Source: Carallia brachiata
Taxonomy: Eukaryota; Streptophyta; Magnoliopsida; Malpighiales; Rhizophoraceae
Length of the DNA stretch: 64,000 nucleotides
Direction: 5' to 3'
Assembly (NCBI GenBank): GCA_021464245.1
Contig: JADCRB010000042.1
Span: 3,579,914-3,643,913 of the forward strand
Position 1 is the stretch's first letter, and every line of letters begins with the position of its first letter. This document shows, piece by piece, positions 1 to 12,300 of the stretch. The notes below the pieces were generated by a model. It was not told the origin of the DNA. It saw only the letters and a program-made list of their open reading frames with translations, and ran no database searches. The position numbers and the translations under genes are program-made.

Positions 1-2240
1 AAAAAAAAAAAAAAATTTTAAAAAATTTTTTTGAGCAGCAATTTTATTATTATTTTCAAAAACAATCATGACAATGCAACTGGATGAGATAAAACTTCAT
101 AAACAAAACCAATCATCCCTTCGTCAAGTGGTACTGGAATAATTGTCAAATTGTGCATATAGTTTCGCATTTCTCTTATTTTCTTCTCTCATTTTTCTTT
201 CTCTTCTACATTTTTTTTTTGAACAATGTGATAATGCCATTTATTTAATAGACAAAGGATTGCCAAACTAAACATATATATAATTAAACTTTACTAATAA
301 ACTTTAACTTAGTAATATTGTAATGCTGAGGATTTTCAACTTCAAATTCTTTTGTGGAAGCCTTTCTTTTTTTCTTAGGAAGAAAAAAAAAAACACATAA
401 CATCTACTTGCTAAGTCAAGTAAAGTTGAACTGCTGTTTTTGTGTTGAATTTGAATCTTCTAACAGAAAATATGATGAATTCAATCATTAGAACATTATT
501 GAATGACATCTAGTGCTTTATTTAAGTCTCCATGAATAGAACAACTATATATGGAAAATACGTTATGCTTGATTTTTTTTTTTTTTTTGGGAGCAATACA
601 TTATGCGTAATTGTTACTTATCCTCTTTAAATTTTGTATTTTTGTTTATCGTCGGTTCATCATATCAAATTAAAATGTTAATAAAAGAATATTCAGATAA
701 AAAAAAGAATAAAAATGCTTTCGTATAACATAAGAACCTACTAACTTAATTAGCTTCATGATGTGTACAATTCATTTTCTTTTCCTTCTAAATTTATATG
801 GTGACATCGACATATCAACACGGTGGCAGAAAAAAAGACGCAAAGTTAGGGGAAGCGCGGCAAGGAAAAAACAACGGAAAGTGGGGCGGCGAACAAAGGA
901 AAAAAGCACTCTCAAGCTTCTTGACATTTTATTCCCTGGATCTCACATTTTTTGGGAAAGTAAAGGCATGCTTTTCTTATTTATTTATTATTTTGTAGGT
1001 GCGTATTGTGGGTGGGGGGAGGCGGGTGGGAGGGAATAATAATTGGCCTTTACTTTTTTTTTTTTTTTTGCCAACAAAAAATAGAGGTAAGTATAGTTAT
1101 TAATAATTTTATTAAAAAATATTGTAAACTCAGTAGTAAGATGTGATAAAATTTCTATACTAATGAAACTCACGAAAAAATAAATGTTGTGATTTTAACC
1201 AATGTCATTGATTACTTACTAAAATCAATCTTGTTGGAGCATGTGTACGTCTAAGTAGTATTGAAAATATCTTAATAATGTTGACATAAGTCAATCAAAG
1301 AACCTAACTATGGCGTTTATGCCGCAACCGTACAAGGACTAAGGTCAGAATATGGCGTACGCAACCCAATTGCATGCAAACAAATAAGATTGCATTTTTT
1401 CATCATCTTGGCCATATATATATATATATATCCGTTCAGTTTCATTTCTATTTCTATCAAACTGTTCTAGCTAGCTACTTCTTTGTCTCCTTAAACTTGT
1501 AAGATAAAAGTATAAATTATAATCATTAGATTGCTCTTAAGAGACAAAAACATTGTATTTAATGAATAAATGCCAAACTATTAGAAACTTACTAACCTGT
1601 AACAACATATGGGCCTAACTGGTGTCGAACACCTGACGTAGGTTATCTAAAGAACTCTCTTTTGCTAATAAGCTAGACAACCTCATCGAGTTATATTAGG
1701 GTTTTGCCCACTCAAATCAATTATATTTGAAACCGATTTCACGTATATTGAAGCTCTAAAACCATAAAAAAATTTGGAGTTGAGATTTTTTATGACAAGC
1801 TTGTGGTGTATTTATTTATTTTAATAAATAGCTTTTCCGTAACTCTTCATGAGAGGTCGTGATTGCTCAACGGGGGAATAAATAGGTGAGTCCTGTAATT
1901 AACTTGACCGTCTTCTTAGTCCGACTTGCTGCTCCTTATCGGGCTGGAATTTCCCAAGCGATTGCTTGAACCAATCACAATGCTCTGGCCCAGTAAATCC
2001 ATTCAATAATTGCACATGGGCTTAACTTTTGGTGAGTCAATTTCAAAGAACTTGCTCCAGTTTGAATGCTTGAACCTTTTTTTTTTTTTTTTTTTCGGTT
2101 TTGGGGGGGTTCATAAGTTTAAACACCTTTGAACTGTGTACAGAATGAGGCCCAATTTGTTAAAAAAAAAAAAAAAAGGGCACAATACTAGGCCCGAATT
2201 TCGGAAAGAACTGCAACAATTTTGTTACAAACTGTTTAAC
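1..2240. other. Intergenic AT-rich DNA, no gene recognised
   Basis: No open reading frame here resembles a known protein. The short frames at 758-1173 are lysine-rich or low-complexity and overlap one another on both strands. The stretch holds many A and T homopolymers, an (AT)n run at about 1414-1431, and one short T-tract insertion with a degenerate direct repeat on each side (557-610, listed separately). Confidence 0.7.
557..610. repeat. T-tract micro-insertion with flanking direct repeats
   Basis: A run of 16 T followed by GGGAGC (573-594) is bracketed by AATACGTTATGCTTGA (557-572) and AATACATTATGCGTAA (595-610), 13 of 16 positions identical. This fits a short poly(A)-tail-like insertion on the minus strand with an aged target-site duplication. 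It is the most diverged member of a set seen several times in this window. Confidence 0.5.
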
Positions 2241-2400
2241 AACTATTGTGAGGGCTTAGGAATAGTTCAGATGTTTTGAGGCCGTGGCCTCCAATGGAGC
2301 TATGGGATTTGAACCTTAGTTTATTCCTCACTTTTCTAATCCCTTAACCGTTGAATTATCAGCTTCAAACGGACCAAAAAAAAAAAAAAAAAACTATTGT
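2241..2400 (+). mobile_element. SINE-like retroposon with poly(A) tail and target-site duplication
   Basis: The 9-bp direct repeat AACTATTGT occurs at 2241-2249 and again at 2392-2400. Between them is a 142-bp insert that ends in a long A run (from about 2375), the signature of target-primed reverse transcription. On the minus strand the insert contains a perfect polymerase III B box (GGTTCAAATCC, centred near 2311). Upstream of it is a tRNA-like segment with an A-box-like GATAATTCAACGG. The tRNA-like part therefore lies antisense to the poly(A) tail, which is unusual for a SINE. No coding potential is seen. Confidence 0.65.
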
Positions 2401-2671
2401 AGGCCGAAATTCGTAAATAACTGGCATGTGATCCATATTTTGTTCACGGACATGTTGACCGAAAGTAACTTGTTTGGTGGCATTTCATCTGTTGCGCCTA
2501 TCCAAATGGACAAATTAAGCTGCGAAAGTATCGAAAGCAAAAAGTCCAAAACCATTGTGATGCGAAAAGTTACAGACCATTGACTTCACCAGGGCAAGAG
2601 GAAATAACCTAGGCTGGGACTAAAGATAGTGAAAATTTCTGACTTCAACTGCAAGTTTGTAATCAACAATT

Positions 2672-2707
<36 letters not shown>

Positions 2708-3435
2708 GGAGTGAACCTTACAAGATAACAAAATACATATTCACGAGTGACAATTAACAAAATACAATGATTTTTTTTTCTCCTTGATTTTGTTTATACA
2801 AGCAAATTTGTTCCCAAATATGATAGGAGAACATATGAATCGATTAACGCTTATTGAAACCTATAGTTATTTAGTGGTTATGGATTTCATGGTTCGAAAA
2901 CTAAAGCATGAAATCCGCAAGTTTCACATATGTAGTCATTATTTTCAATAATTTCTGGTCGATTCAGAGGCTCGTTGGGGTGGAGATGCAAAACAAAAGG
3001 AGTTCTCCTATTTAACGAATTCTTACTCAATTCATCCTTCAAACTTGAAATATCGTGTCTACCTCTTAACTTTTAGGCGCCCTGTTTTTAGTTTTCCTCT
3101 CTCATTACCTTTTCTTCAAAAAAAAGAGAAGAAGCAAAATTTTCTTCATGTCAAATTTTTCTCTAATTTTTTTTTCTGCTCTTACTTTCTTATTCAAACA
3201 CAATGTTAGAGATGGACTTACAGCAATATTATGCAGCACTTCACTAGATTAAAATGTTTGAGCCCATTGACGATATTGCCAGAATGCTCTAGCTTTTAGA
3301 TATTGTAGCAATGGAGCAGTTGCGACCAATTTTCATTTGGAAAATACTACGTGGGATTCTTTAAGTAGAGTCAAATTAGGATCAAAGTGATCTGCCGTTT
3401 CGAAATAATAGAAGTGGTATGCCATTGAACGATTG

Positions 3436-3483
<48 letters not shown>

Positions 3484-4640
3484 TGTTAAATGTCATGAAT
3501 TGTATGGATATATTACTGTGCTACTTAAAATTACGTTATATAGTGGAATTATTTTTCCTATATGTAGATTAAGTCCAACTTCTATTAACTAATCATTGAA
3601 CCGCCCATACACAATGTGAGCTACTCAGATTGACCAATGGATCTAATTGGAATTGAAGCTAAAATTTGTCAAAAAAGATAGAAAGAATGGAGAAATCCTG
3701 GTGGAGCACGCAGCGCCAAGAGCAGGAATTTTGCAATCTCGTAAACCGAGACGCCAACCACAACATGGGTTCAACATATGCATTGGATCCACATCAATTA
3801 GTCAAGGCCTAGCTAGTTTTATTGGTAGGCTTGAGCAACACCTATATCTGTAACTAGATACGACTTTAACAGGTCCCAATCAACTTCTCAACCAATGGTC
3901 CATAAGGCTTATGGTCAATTTGTCCACATGCAAATCATTCAGCGAAAGTTGTGGTTGTAAGCTGTTTTTTATGGGAATTCTTCATCACAAGTGGGCCAAA
4001 GAGTTCCCTGTATCTCTTGAAAATTGGGAGTAAAGCAAGAATCATTGATAAGAGCAAAACAAAAAGTGGTTTGATTTATGTTTTGCGAAAAGTCAAAAAG
4101 ATTCAATTTCCTAAAAGTTTACTTCTTTACGCGACGGCATCAACATTTAATCCTGTTGATCACCAGAAAGACCAAAAAAGTTGTAGTGGACTATGCTCGA
4201 GGTACAATGAGATAACATTTGCTTCCAAGATCCCAAACCAAGTTACACATTTGAAGTTTGTATGCACGGGATCATATATATCTTCAAGGAAAAAGTTTGA
4301 TAATTCCAAAATAATAACAGATAAGGTATATTGTTAAATAAGATATATTACTACTTATTTGAAGATGTGCATAACCCTATTTTTGAATAAGTAATAAATA
4401 AAGAAACTCGGTTAATTCATCCACTTGATCCTTTTGCCTGTGCAGCATAGTATCCGTGTGCGTGTGTGTCTCTAATTGACATGTTGTCTAAGTGGGTATA
4501 GGCATAGGTATGACCCATTTAACCATTCTTTCAGATCAAGTTCTTACACTCAGTTTGGTCAACTAGTCAACTTCCACAATGAAGCAAGGACAATAATGGG
4601 CAGCGAGATAGTACACTTATAAGCAAAGTTCAAAATTCAT
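2401..4640. other. Intergenic DNA with (TA)n tracts, no gene recognised
   Basis: The region contains (AT)n microsatellites at about 2676-2702 and 3452-3481. Two adjacent plus-strand frames at 3647-3853 and 3951-4337 lie in less AT-biased DNA. Neither resembles a known protein, and stops interrupt any attempt to join them. They may be remnants of something older, but I cannot support a gene. Confidence 0.55.
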
Positions 4641-4649
4641 TCCACTATT

Positions 4650-5838
4650 TAGCATTATCATGGCTAACTTAAACCCATAGAATGGAAGCACAAAAATAGG
4701 TGATGTCTCACAGCCAAGCATGGGTATGGTAAACAAATCACAATGATTCTGTAAAACCAATCAAACTTCCCATTTGCATAAACAAATCCCAACCAAGATA
4801 AATCAACAACAGACAGTTTGGTTTGGGTAGCAATCATCAATTGATGGTAATGAAATTTGTATTGATACAGGCTTCGAACCAATCGAAAAGAAGACAAACA
4901 CAAAGTGGTTGGCTTCTACGATTAAAAAGTTGATCTAACAAACACAATGCCCCAAAAGTAGATGAGGTCCATTAGTTATGGCCTGGTAAGCAACATATGG
5001 CAACAAAGTAATCAGATTTCAGGTATCAGAAAGCTGATTCAGAGCCTAAATTTACAAGCAAGAAAATAAACATTGATGAAACACAAAAAGGCTACAAGCT
5101 TCACACACTGACATACACAAATTTAAAAGAAAAGTCTCTGAAAAAGTTGACATGTACGCCTGAATTTCTATCACCAATTTCTTTTATTTCCATGCCCACA
5201 CGCGAGACGTCTAAAATGACAGAAAGGGCATATCACTTTTTCCTGGTTGTACATCTTTATACAACTTGTGACCTTTCTAAAAGATTTATTTTGGTTAATA
5301 AAAAAATTTTTTTTTGGGATCAGAGCCAAAATAGAGGGGGAGAAAAGAAGATTAGCAAGAAACCCTAGGGGCTGTGAAGAAGAAGTACAGTGTCTGCAAA
5401 GTTCAAAGGCCGGCAAGATCTAAAAATAGCAGAAACAGACAGAACAGATACTGGAAGCTATCATGAGAGCAATCTGACTAATGATAAACAACCACAAGAG
5501 GCTTTTAGGCTGACGAAAAAAAAAAAGGGCACATCATCATCATATGAACTGAAAAAGGAAAATAAAAAGTGGGTAATGATGAAACTTTTGCAAGAAGTTG
5601 GTCAAAGATTTCATCATTACACCAATCCGCCATACAACTAACAACCTTAATTAGCCAAAAAATAAAATAAAATTGAAAACCCCTGATCTAAAAACTGCCA
5701 AAATTGTTTCCCAAAAGGGCAAGAGACCAAATTGAAGTAGACAACAAAGGTGGGCTATGGCAAAAAAGTAAAAATAAAAATAAAAAACCAACCTTTACAT
5801 GTTGTTGAGATGTAGCGCAAAGTGCATGGTGGAAGCAG
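4650..5838 (-). other. Probable 3' part of the MIR166 primary transcript or its flank
   Basis: This is a non-coding stretch of relatively mixed composition directly downstream (on the minus strand) of the miR166 hairpin. Its many short frames on both strands look random. Plant pri-miRNAs commonly extend several hundred bases past the hairpin, so part of this is probably transcribed, but no polyadenylation site can be assigned with confidence. Confidence 0.3.
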
Positions 5839-5839
5839 T

Positions 5840-6004
5840 AATTGGGGGGAATGAAGCCTGGTCCGACGACACTGGCTCATGATCAAATACCAATATCTAG
5901 TCTTCGTTTTATTGCAAGGTACTTTAGATCTATAACATGGAATTGACTGAAATTGAAATTTCGATCAAAAAAAGTGTCCTCGAGCCAGACAACATTCCCC
6001 TCAA
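5840..6004 (-). ncRNA. MIR166: MIR166 microRNA precursor
   Basis: Read on the minus strand, 5866 down to 5846 is exactly mature miR166 (UCGGACCAGGCUUCAUUCCCC, given as bases 5846-5866). Positions 5998 down to 5978 are exactly the canonical star strand, which starts GGAAUGUUGUCUGG and ends CUCGAGG. The two pair with the usual two-nucleotide offset and leave a terminal loop region of about 111 nt, so the hairpin core spans about 153 nt with the mature product on the 3' arm. miR166 guides cleavage of class III HD-ZIP transcripts (REVOLUTA, PHABULOSA and PHAVOLUTA types) and so sets leaf polarity, vascular patterning and meristem activity. Which numbered paralogue this is cannot be told from sequence alone. 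Direction and identity are secure; the precursor ends are approximate. Confidence 0.96.
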
Positions 6005-6330
6005 AAAGAGAAGCTTCCTTTGCAAAATCTGCTCTACAAGTCTTCTGGAGAGAGAGAGAGAGAGGAATTTGGGCGTGGGGTTGGGGGGGTGTTTTGCTCT
6101 GGCCGGCCTGTATCTGATCTCTTTATCCCCCAAGAGTCTCGCCTATCTTCAAGGGGGAAAAAGAGAGAGAAAGAGAAAGAGAAAAAGATAGGGGTGATCA
6201 TGAATGAGATGAGAGAGAATGATATGGGCATGGGGGTTATAAGAAGAGTAAAAAGAGTGGAAAGCCAACGTTAAAAGAGACAAAAGATAGCTGCTGACTC
6301 GACCCTACCACCTGGTTTCTCAGTTCCAGA
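6005..6330 (-). promoter_or_regulatory. 5' leader and possible core promoter of MIR166
   Basis: Upstream of the hairpin on the minus strand lies a pyrimidine-rich CT tract (the GA-rich plus-strand block at 6050-6190). This is typical of plant 5' leaders and core promoters. A TTATAA motif at 6237-6242, followed about 30 nt downstream by a CT-rich stretch near 6205-6220, could be a TATA box and start site. No start site can be proven from sequence. The short lysine/arginine or serine/phenylalanine-rich frames on both strands here are by-products of the GA repeats. Confidence 0.35.
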
Positions 6331-9300
6331 AATGACCACGCCCCATGCACCCCTCTCTCTTTGTTTTCTTTTTCTTTTTAAAAATAAATAAAAAAATAAG
6401 ATAATATCTCACATTTCTATTAAAAAATCTAACATCTCTGTTAAGAAATATTATGCCCACTTCTAAAGGAATACCATACTATTAAGAGTTCTGACAATAC
6501 ATATTAGAGAGATATAAATTTAGCGTCACCTAAAATTTTGAAAACTCTAAAACTTCAAACATTTGGTTTGATAGAGATTGAGAATTTACTACACCTACTA
6601 AACCACAATTAATGGTGGTTCTCCCTCTATCTCCCCCCCCCCCCCCCCCCAAAAAAAACACAAACACACTCTTATTCATATGGTTGTATTGTCGAAACAC
6701 CATATCCTCCGTTGGATGTGCCAGATGACTGTCTTCATAACACCCAGTACCAAGATCGGCTATGATCAAGAGTGAAACCCAAGGTTTTCGATTTTTCAGA
6801 TTTTAGGTATGATGGTTGATGGTGTCATCAAACATGAACCACTGTAACAGTGCTGTCTTTGTACTATGTAACAAAGACATCAAAGACGCATTATGGACCG
6901 TAGGATGCTGACATGGTCCCATGACACAAAAGCAGTTCCATTCCATTCCATAACTGCTAGAAATAATATATATGACCAATTAGTTATAGCTCGGTAACAT
7001 TAGAATCGCATTTACATTGAATGTCTTGAATTTGATTTGAGTTATACCTAAAAAAAAAATAATAATAATAGACATAGTGATTGAGTACAAATAATAATAA
7101 TAAATGTTAATGAATTGAAAAGGAATCAAAGTAAAGAAGGCTTAGAATGGAGTCAGAGGAGTGGTTGAGTTATTTAGCTGCCCGATAATAGAAAGCCCAT
7201 TTAATATACCATCACCTTTTTGGACTCAATTAATTACACAATTAAAAACTGGGGGAATTTTTTATTTTTATTTTTAAAAAATTTTATTTAGGTTGTTTTT
7301 GTATGAAAGAATGCACCCTCGTCTGCCGTGTCACTTTTTAGGCAGGAGCGAGGAATTCGAGGCGATGACCCGACAGACAAGGCCAGGGGTCCACTCCACG
7401 CTTTCCTTTTCTCTCTTGGCCTTTTTTCCCCCATCCCAATTCCTGGGCGACTCTTTTTACATTTCTTGGGGTCAATTTAATTGACTTTTCATTTTTTTTC
7501 TTTTTTTTTTCATTCAAGAAAATAAAGAACAAAATTTAGATTGTACATATTTTCTAATTTTTTTATTTGAAAAATTAAAGGAAATAGGTAGTTTTGATTA
7601 ACAAGGTTGCTTTGTGCTGTGTCGTGTTCATCTTGTTTTCTTGATATTTTCCCATATGTCGTTTTTTTCTTTCTTGTTTATTGTTTTCCTCTTTCTTCTT
7701 TTCCTCCGTATTAATTGTTTATTGTTTGGAACCGCAGATGATTCCAGGTTTTCTGTTGAGACTTCATAAATGATGTTATAAGTTTCATACAATGCCTTTA
7801 ATACTGTAGAAATCATAAATGCGAGTTGAAAGAGTTGGAATTGTCTTGAAAATTGCCATTGAAGATAAAACGTTGATGTTTGGATTAATTAAAGCATTCA
7901 TTTAAGAGGTCTGAATTCGAGTTATAATGAGAGACAAGTAACCAAAAAAAATGATTCCCCATACATAGAAGAAGATATTTGGTGACGAAAAAAAAAATCA
8001 TAAGACTATGCACACTGATCTAAATTTTTTAAGTTTAGAATAAAAGTTTTTCTGAAAGTGAAAAAACCATTCACGTTTGGTTTCTTATTATGCCTTTGAG
8101 GAAAATTTGCATGTAAAACGAAATGGGCGTCAATAACTTGGATAAATCTAATTATTGTTGAAAAAAGGAATAAGGTCGTGTGGCCTGAAAGTTAAGGAGT
8201 TTTTATCTTTATTTTTTCTTTGTGCATATTGAAATCTGTCCTCCACCATATTGGTGTCCAGGTAGAGACCTGGCACGGCCATCTTCCAGTACATATCAAG
8301 CTCATTAATTCTAATGGGTCCATTTCTTTTCTCTGTCTCTGTCTCGTGATGTATGCCTCTCTCCCTTTTTTCTAACCCTTTGGCAAACAAATTACTATAG
8401 CAAGACCATTACACAGAGATTGATTGAACATGTGTAATTTGAAAATTTCAAAGTGTACAGGATCTAAATTATGGAGCATGGAGATGGGTACGAGAATGAG
8501 TTAGGTTTTTGGTTATTTATTGCTTTGCTGCCAGCAAATAACGTTGAATACAACGTAACAACATCTTGCTAGCCAGCGAGCACCATTTTTGATGCATCAC
8601 TATAAAAAGTATTTTGGTTGCATCTATTGCCTAGCAAATTGTTGTTCAATTTTCCTTCCTACTAGTTTGAATTTTTAACATATTTGAGATTCAAAAATTT
8701 TATTTAACCCACGTAAACTAAACATTAATGCATAGTTATTGTTATACTGTTGTTTGTAGACAACTTAGAGAGTTCCTTTTTTAATTAAATGGGCTCTGAT
8801 TGAAGTTTCAATCCCAAATTTCAAATTTCAAATTTAGTGTCTACCAATGCCATACTTAGTAAATATATTAGTCCTTCGTTCATTAACATTCAAACTGCCT
8901 GAAAAAACTGAAAATTAACAGAGATTCACGTTAATTATAGTCATGCAGCCAAAGGGCTCTTAATTATTTCAAATTCAATAACCTCCGTAGTACTTCAATC
9001 TTGATTCTTGAACAATAAGCAGATTAATCATGTGGAGAAACAGCTGAAAGTGGCGAGGAGATCTTTGCAATGAATGGATACAAAAATGAGGCTTTTGTTT
9101 TCATGTGAGGCTGGTGCCCGTAAGATGTGCTGGCTGCTCTATCACCTTTTACCGCCCATGACTCCACCGTTTCTCTCTCTCTCTTCAAACTGTACATCAG
9201 AGTGACAAACGGAGAGGACGATACTGGCTCCAGATTTCAACGCTTTTTTACGGTCTTGAAAATTGCGTTTCCATTTCTAAACAGAGAGAGAAAGAAACAG

Positions 9301-12300
9301 TGAAAAGTGGGATAGAAACAACACGAAATGTCAAATCCCTGCATCTCCAACCCAGGTTGTCGACTTTACACATTTTTTCATACACTATTAGTTTGAGGAA
9401 AATTTATTTATATAAATAATAATAAATATAAATTAATACGTACAAATTTATATTATTAAATATTAAAATATATATTAAAATTTTAAAAAAATAGATAAAT
9501 TATTAAATTAAATTTTTAAATGTTTATCATAATCTAATAGGCATACAATAAAATAATATCTAAATCTATACAGAAATACTAAACTTTAAAAATCAACAAA
9601 ACACAGCTAGATTATTAAAGCATTCGTTCTTTTTCGTCGTTTCTTTCAAAGCTAGTCCACAAAAAAAAAAAAAAAAAAAAGAAAGAAAGAAGGAGTAATG
9701 TTCTGTAATACACAATATTGTGATTTTATTTCAGAAAAAATGTGAAATGGTCGGATAATTATTTTTATTTTTTATATTAAGGTAAATTATGAGTTTAACT
9801 CAACTATTTAACTCTAACAAAATTTATTTCTTAAATTTTTCACTTAAAAATAAATTTTTAGTTCAGTTAAATTACACAAACAAACAGTGTGAGGAAATTA
9901 TATCTCTAACCCGGATACAAATGCTCACTCTCCTCAAAATGTATGGTCACGTGGTATCCATTTATATGTCCCTCTCAACTGTGTGGAACCAATTGATGAG
10001 TAGCAGTGAGAGAGAGACGAAGAAATCTTGGACCAACTTCTTTTTAGAGAGGTGCCTATTTGATACTCTCAAGTCAAATTTGGTGTCTGGATCGAGAAAT
10101 AGGGAGATAGCATCCAAATCTTACGTGGGTGATGTTATTAATTTTGGTAATCTTTTATTTATTTTTTTTAAATCCAAGGACATCCATTCTGACTTACACG
10201 ACCGCCAAAATTTTGACAAGCGTCAAATTTAATTTTAATCTGATGATTACGAAATACTTTTGTACTGGAGTTGAAGACTTTGTGACTTTTTTTGCACCTA
10301 AATCTTGTTCATTATAGGTTGTAGCATTGTAATTAGTGAAGAGTGCCTAGTACGTGTAAGACCCTCTTTGTTTGTTTATTCTTTTACATTCAATTACTTC
10401 TCTGTATGAAAGTGAACCCAAGTCATGGCTTCTGGGACCTTTCTAATTTCTGCGCTTTCTCAGTGGACATACGTAGCTCGTTTTGAGCTTACCCCAGTAG
10501 CCCCCAATTGCAATGTGTGACATAAGGTCAAAAGGCAAGATAGGATGACTTTTCAAGTCTATTAAATTTTAAAATTGTACTGCATTGCTGTATCTCATGG
10601 AGTACTCAATTATCATTTTATTTCACGGTATATAATAATTTATTTTTTTTTAAAATTTAATTATTTAATAATTAATATCATTTTGATCTCATTTTAATGT
10701 CACCCAATTTATCTAAATTTTAATATGAAATAACACTTCACTACTCCAGTCATTTTAAAAAGACTGTTTCTTCATTTTAAAAGGTGTAATTGACATTATA
10801 TGTCTAGGGACATCATTTCAACTTTCAGATGGATTATTGGGTTCAACTTGGGTGTATTATTAATCTATCTTGGGAAATGTTACTCACTAATTTGATCTGT
10901 CTTTTACAAAATAGAGTCAAAACACATGCTAACTAGTGCCAGACTACCAGTCTTCGCCTTTTTAGCTACAATGCTCTCAGTAGCATGCAGTCTCACGTAC
11001 ATCTTGAATTGCCCGAAAGAGTAACACTTCTCGGGATAAAATTTTGCTTTGCGGTTGTCACAGTCAGACATGTTTGACCTAATGACGGCAAGCTAATAGC
11101 TAGCTAACGCCGGTTCCATTACATGGCCATAAAAAAAATAATCTTGAACAATATCAATAATACAACAAATTAAGAATTTTTTATAATCACATTGATATGA
11201 ATGGCAACAAAAAAAAAAAAAAAAATCACTATTTTTTCATTACACATCTGATGAATATTGTTACATAAATAATAATAATTGTTACATTACGAATATTCTT
11301 CCAGCTATTTATCCTCCGACAAAATACTTTTTTCCAATGCCCAATTGTGCTGTTACCCAACGTCATCAGGCTGCAAAAGGTTTTCCCACAAAGTGAATAA
11401 ACGGAAGGAATAGAATGCGTACGGAAAATATTAATTTGTCTTGGGCTGGGGTGTTTCGAGAGCTTCAAACAAGAAGACTAGTCAATGTTTGGGCCACGAA
11501 GAAAAAACTAGGCAAATGGCCCAAGTCCTGTCCGGTCAAAAGAGGGCCAATGCTCGAAGTAAGGAATGGTTCAGGTGTGGCAGCCTGGCCCATAACCTGC
11601 AGGCCTTAAACTTTGCCCAGACAGCGTTGATGGCCCATAAAGCCGTAGCCCTGATGGTTGGACGCCTCAATAATGAACAAGACGTAGCCAATTAGTAATT
11701 TCTTAACTTGCAGTAAAATCATAACCATCGAAAGAACAATGTCACACAGGAGATACCCGACACTTTCATAGTTAATACTTAGGTATTATTTTAAAGATTT
11801 TATTCTAATTTTGAAAAAGATGGTGAGAAATTTGTAAGAAGAAAAAAATTATTTTTATTAGATAACTCATAATATATAATTTTTGTAATGAATTTAAAAA
11901 TAAAAAAAGGAAAAATCAACTGTCCCCGTCGAAAAACTTTAGCTTCAAAGGCAGTCTTGGATTTGAGTCTCTACAAAAAGAGTTTAGTGGGATTAAACCT
12001 AATAGTTTTTTTTTTCTCTTCCCCAAAGGAGTTTGTAACAGTGTTAACAAAACTAAACCGGACTGATTCGTTCAACGGTTGGACCGATGACCGATCTTAA
12101 GTCTAGTCCGGTCTGAACCTAAAAATGGGGTGATCGGATCAGTCAAAATCGATGAAAATCGGTTAAAAATCGTACAGGTTGGACTGGTTCAAATCAACCA
12201 AAAAATTTTAAATTATAATTTGATCTTAAATATTATTTAAAATTATAATTTAAACTCTAATTTAACTAAAAATTTTAATTTAGTCTAAATTTATTAAAAT

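Noticed and set aside
3647..4337. Two neighbouring plus-strand frames of fairly normal composition
   Set aside because: They could not be joined by GT-AG introns into anything recognisable, and the frames between them contain several stops.
6633..6650. 18-base C run and similar G or C runs at 15842 and 50790
   Set aside because: Simple homopolymers without surrounding structure; noted only as likely length-variable sites.
9789..10232. 147-residue plus-strand open frame
   Set aside because: No motif, A+T-driven amino-acid usage, no splice context, and another frame overlaps its end.
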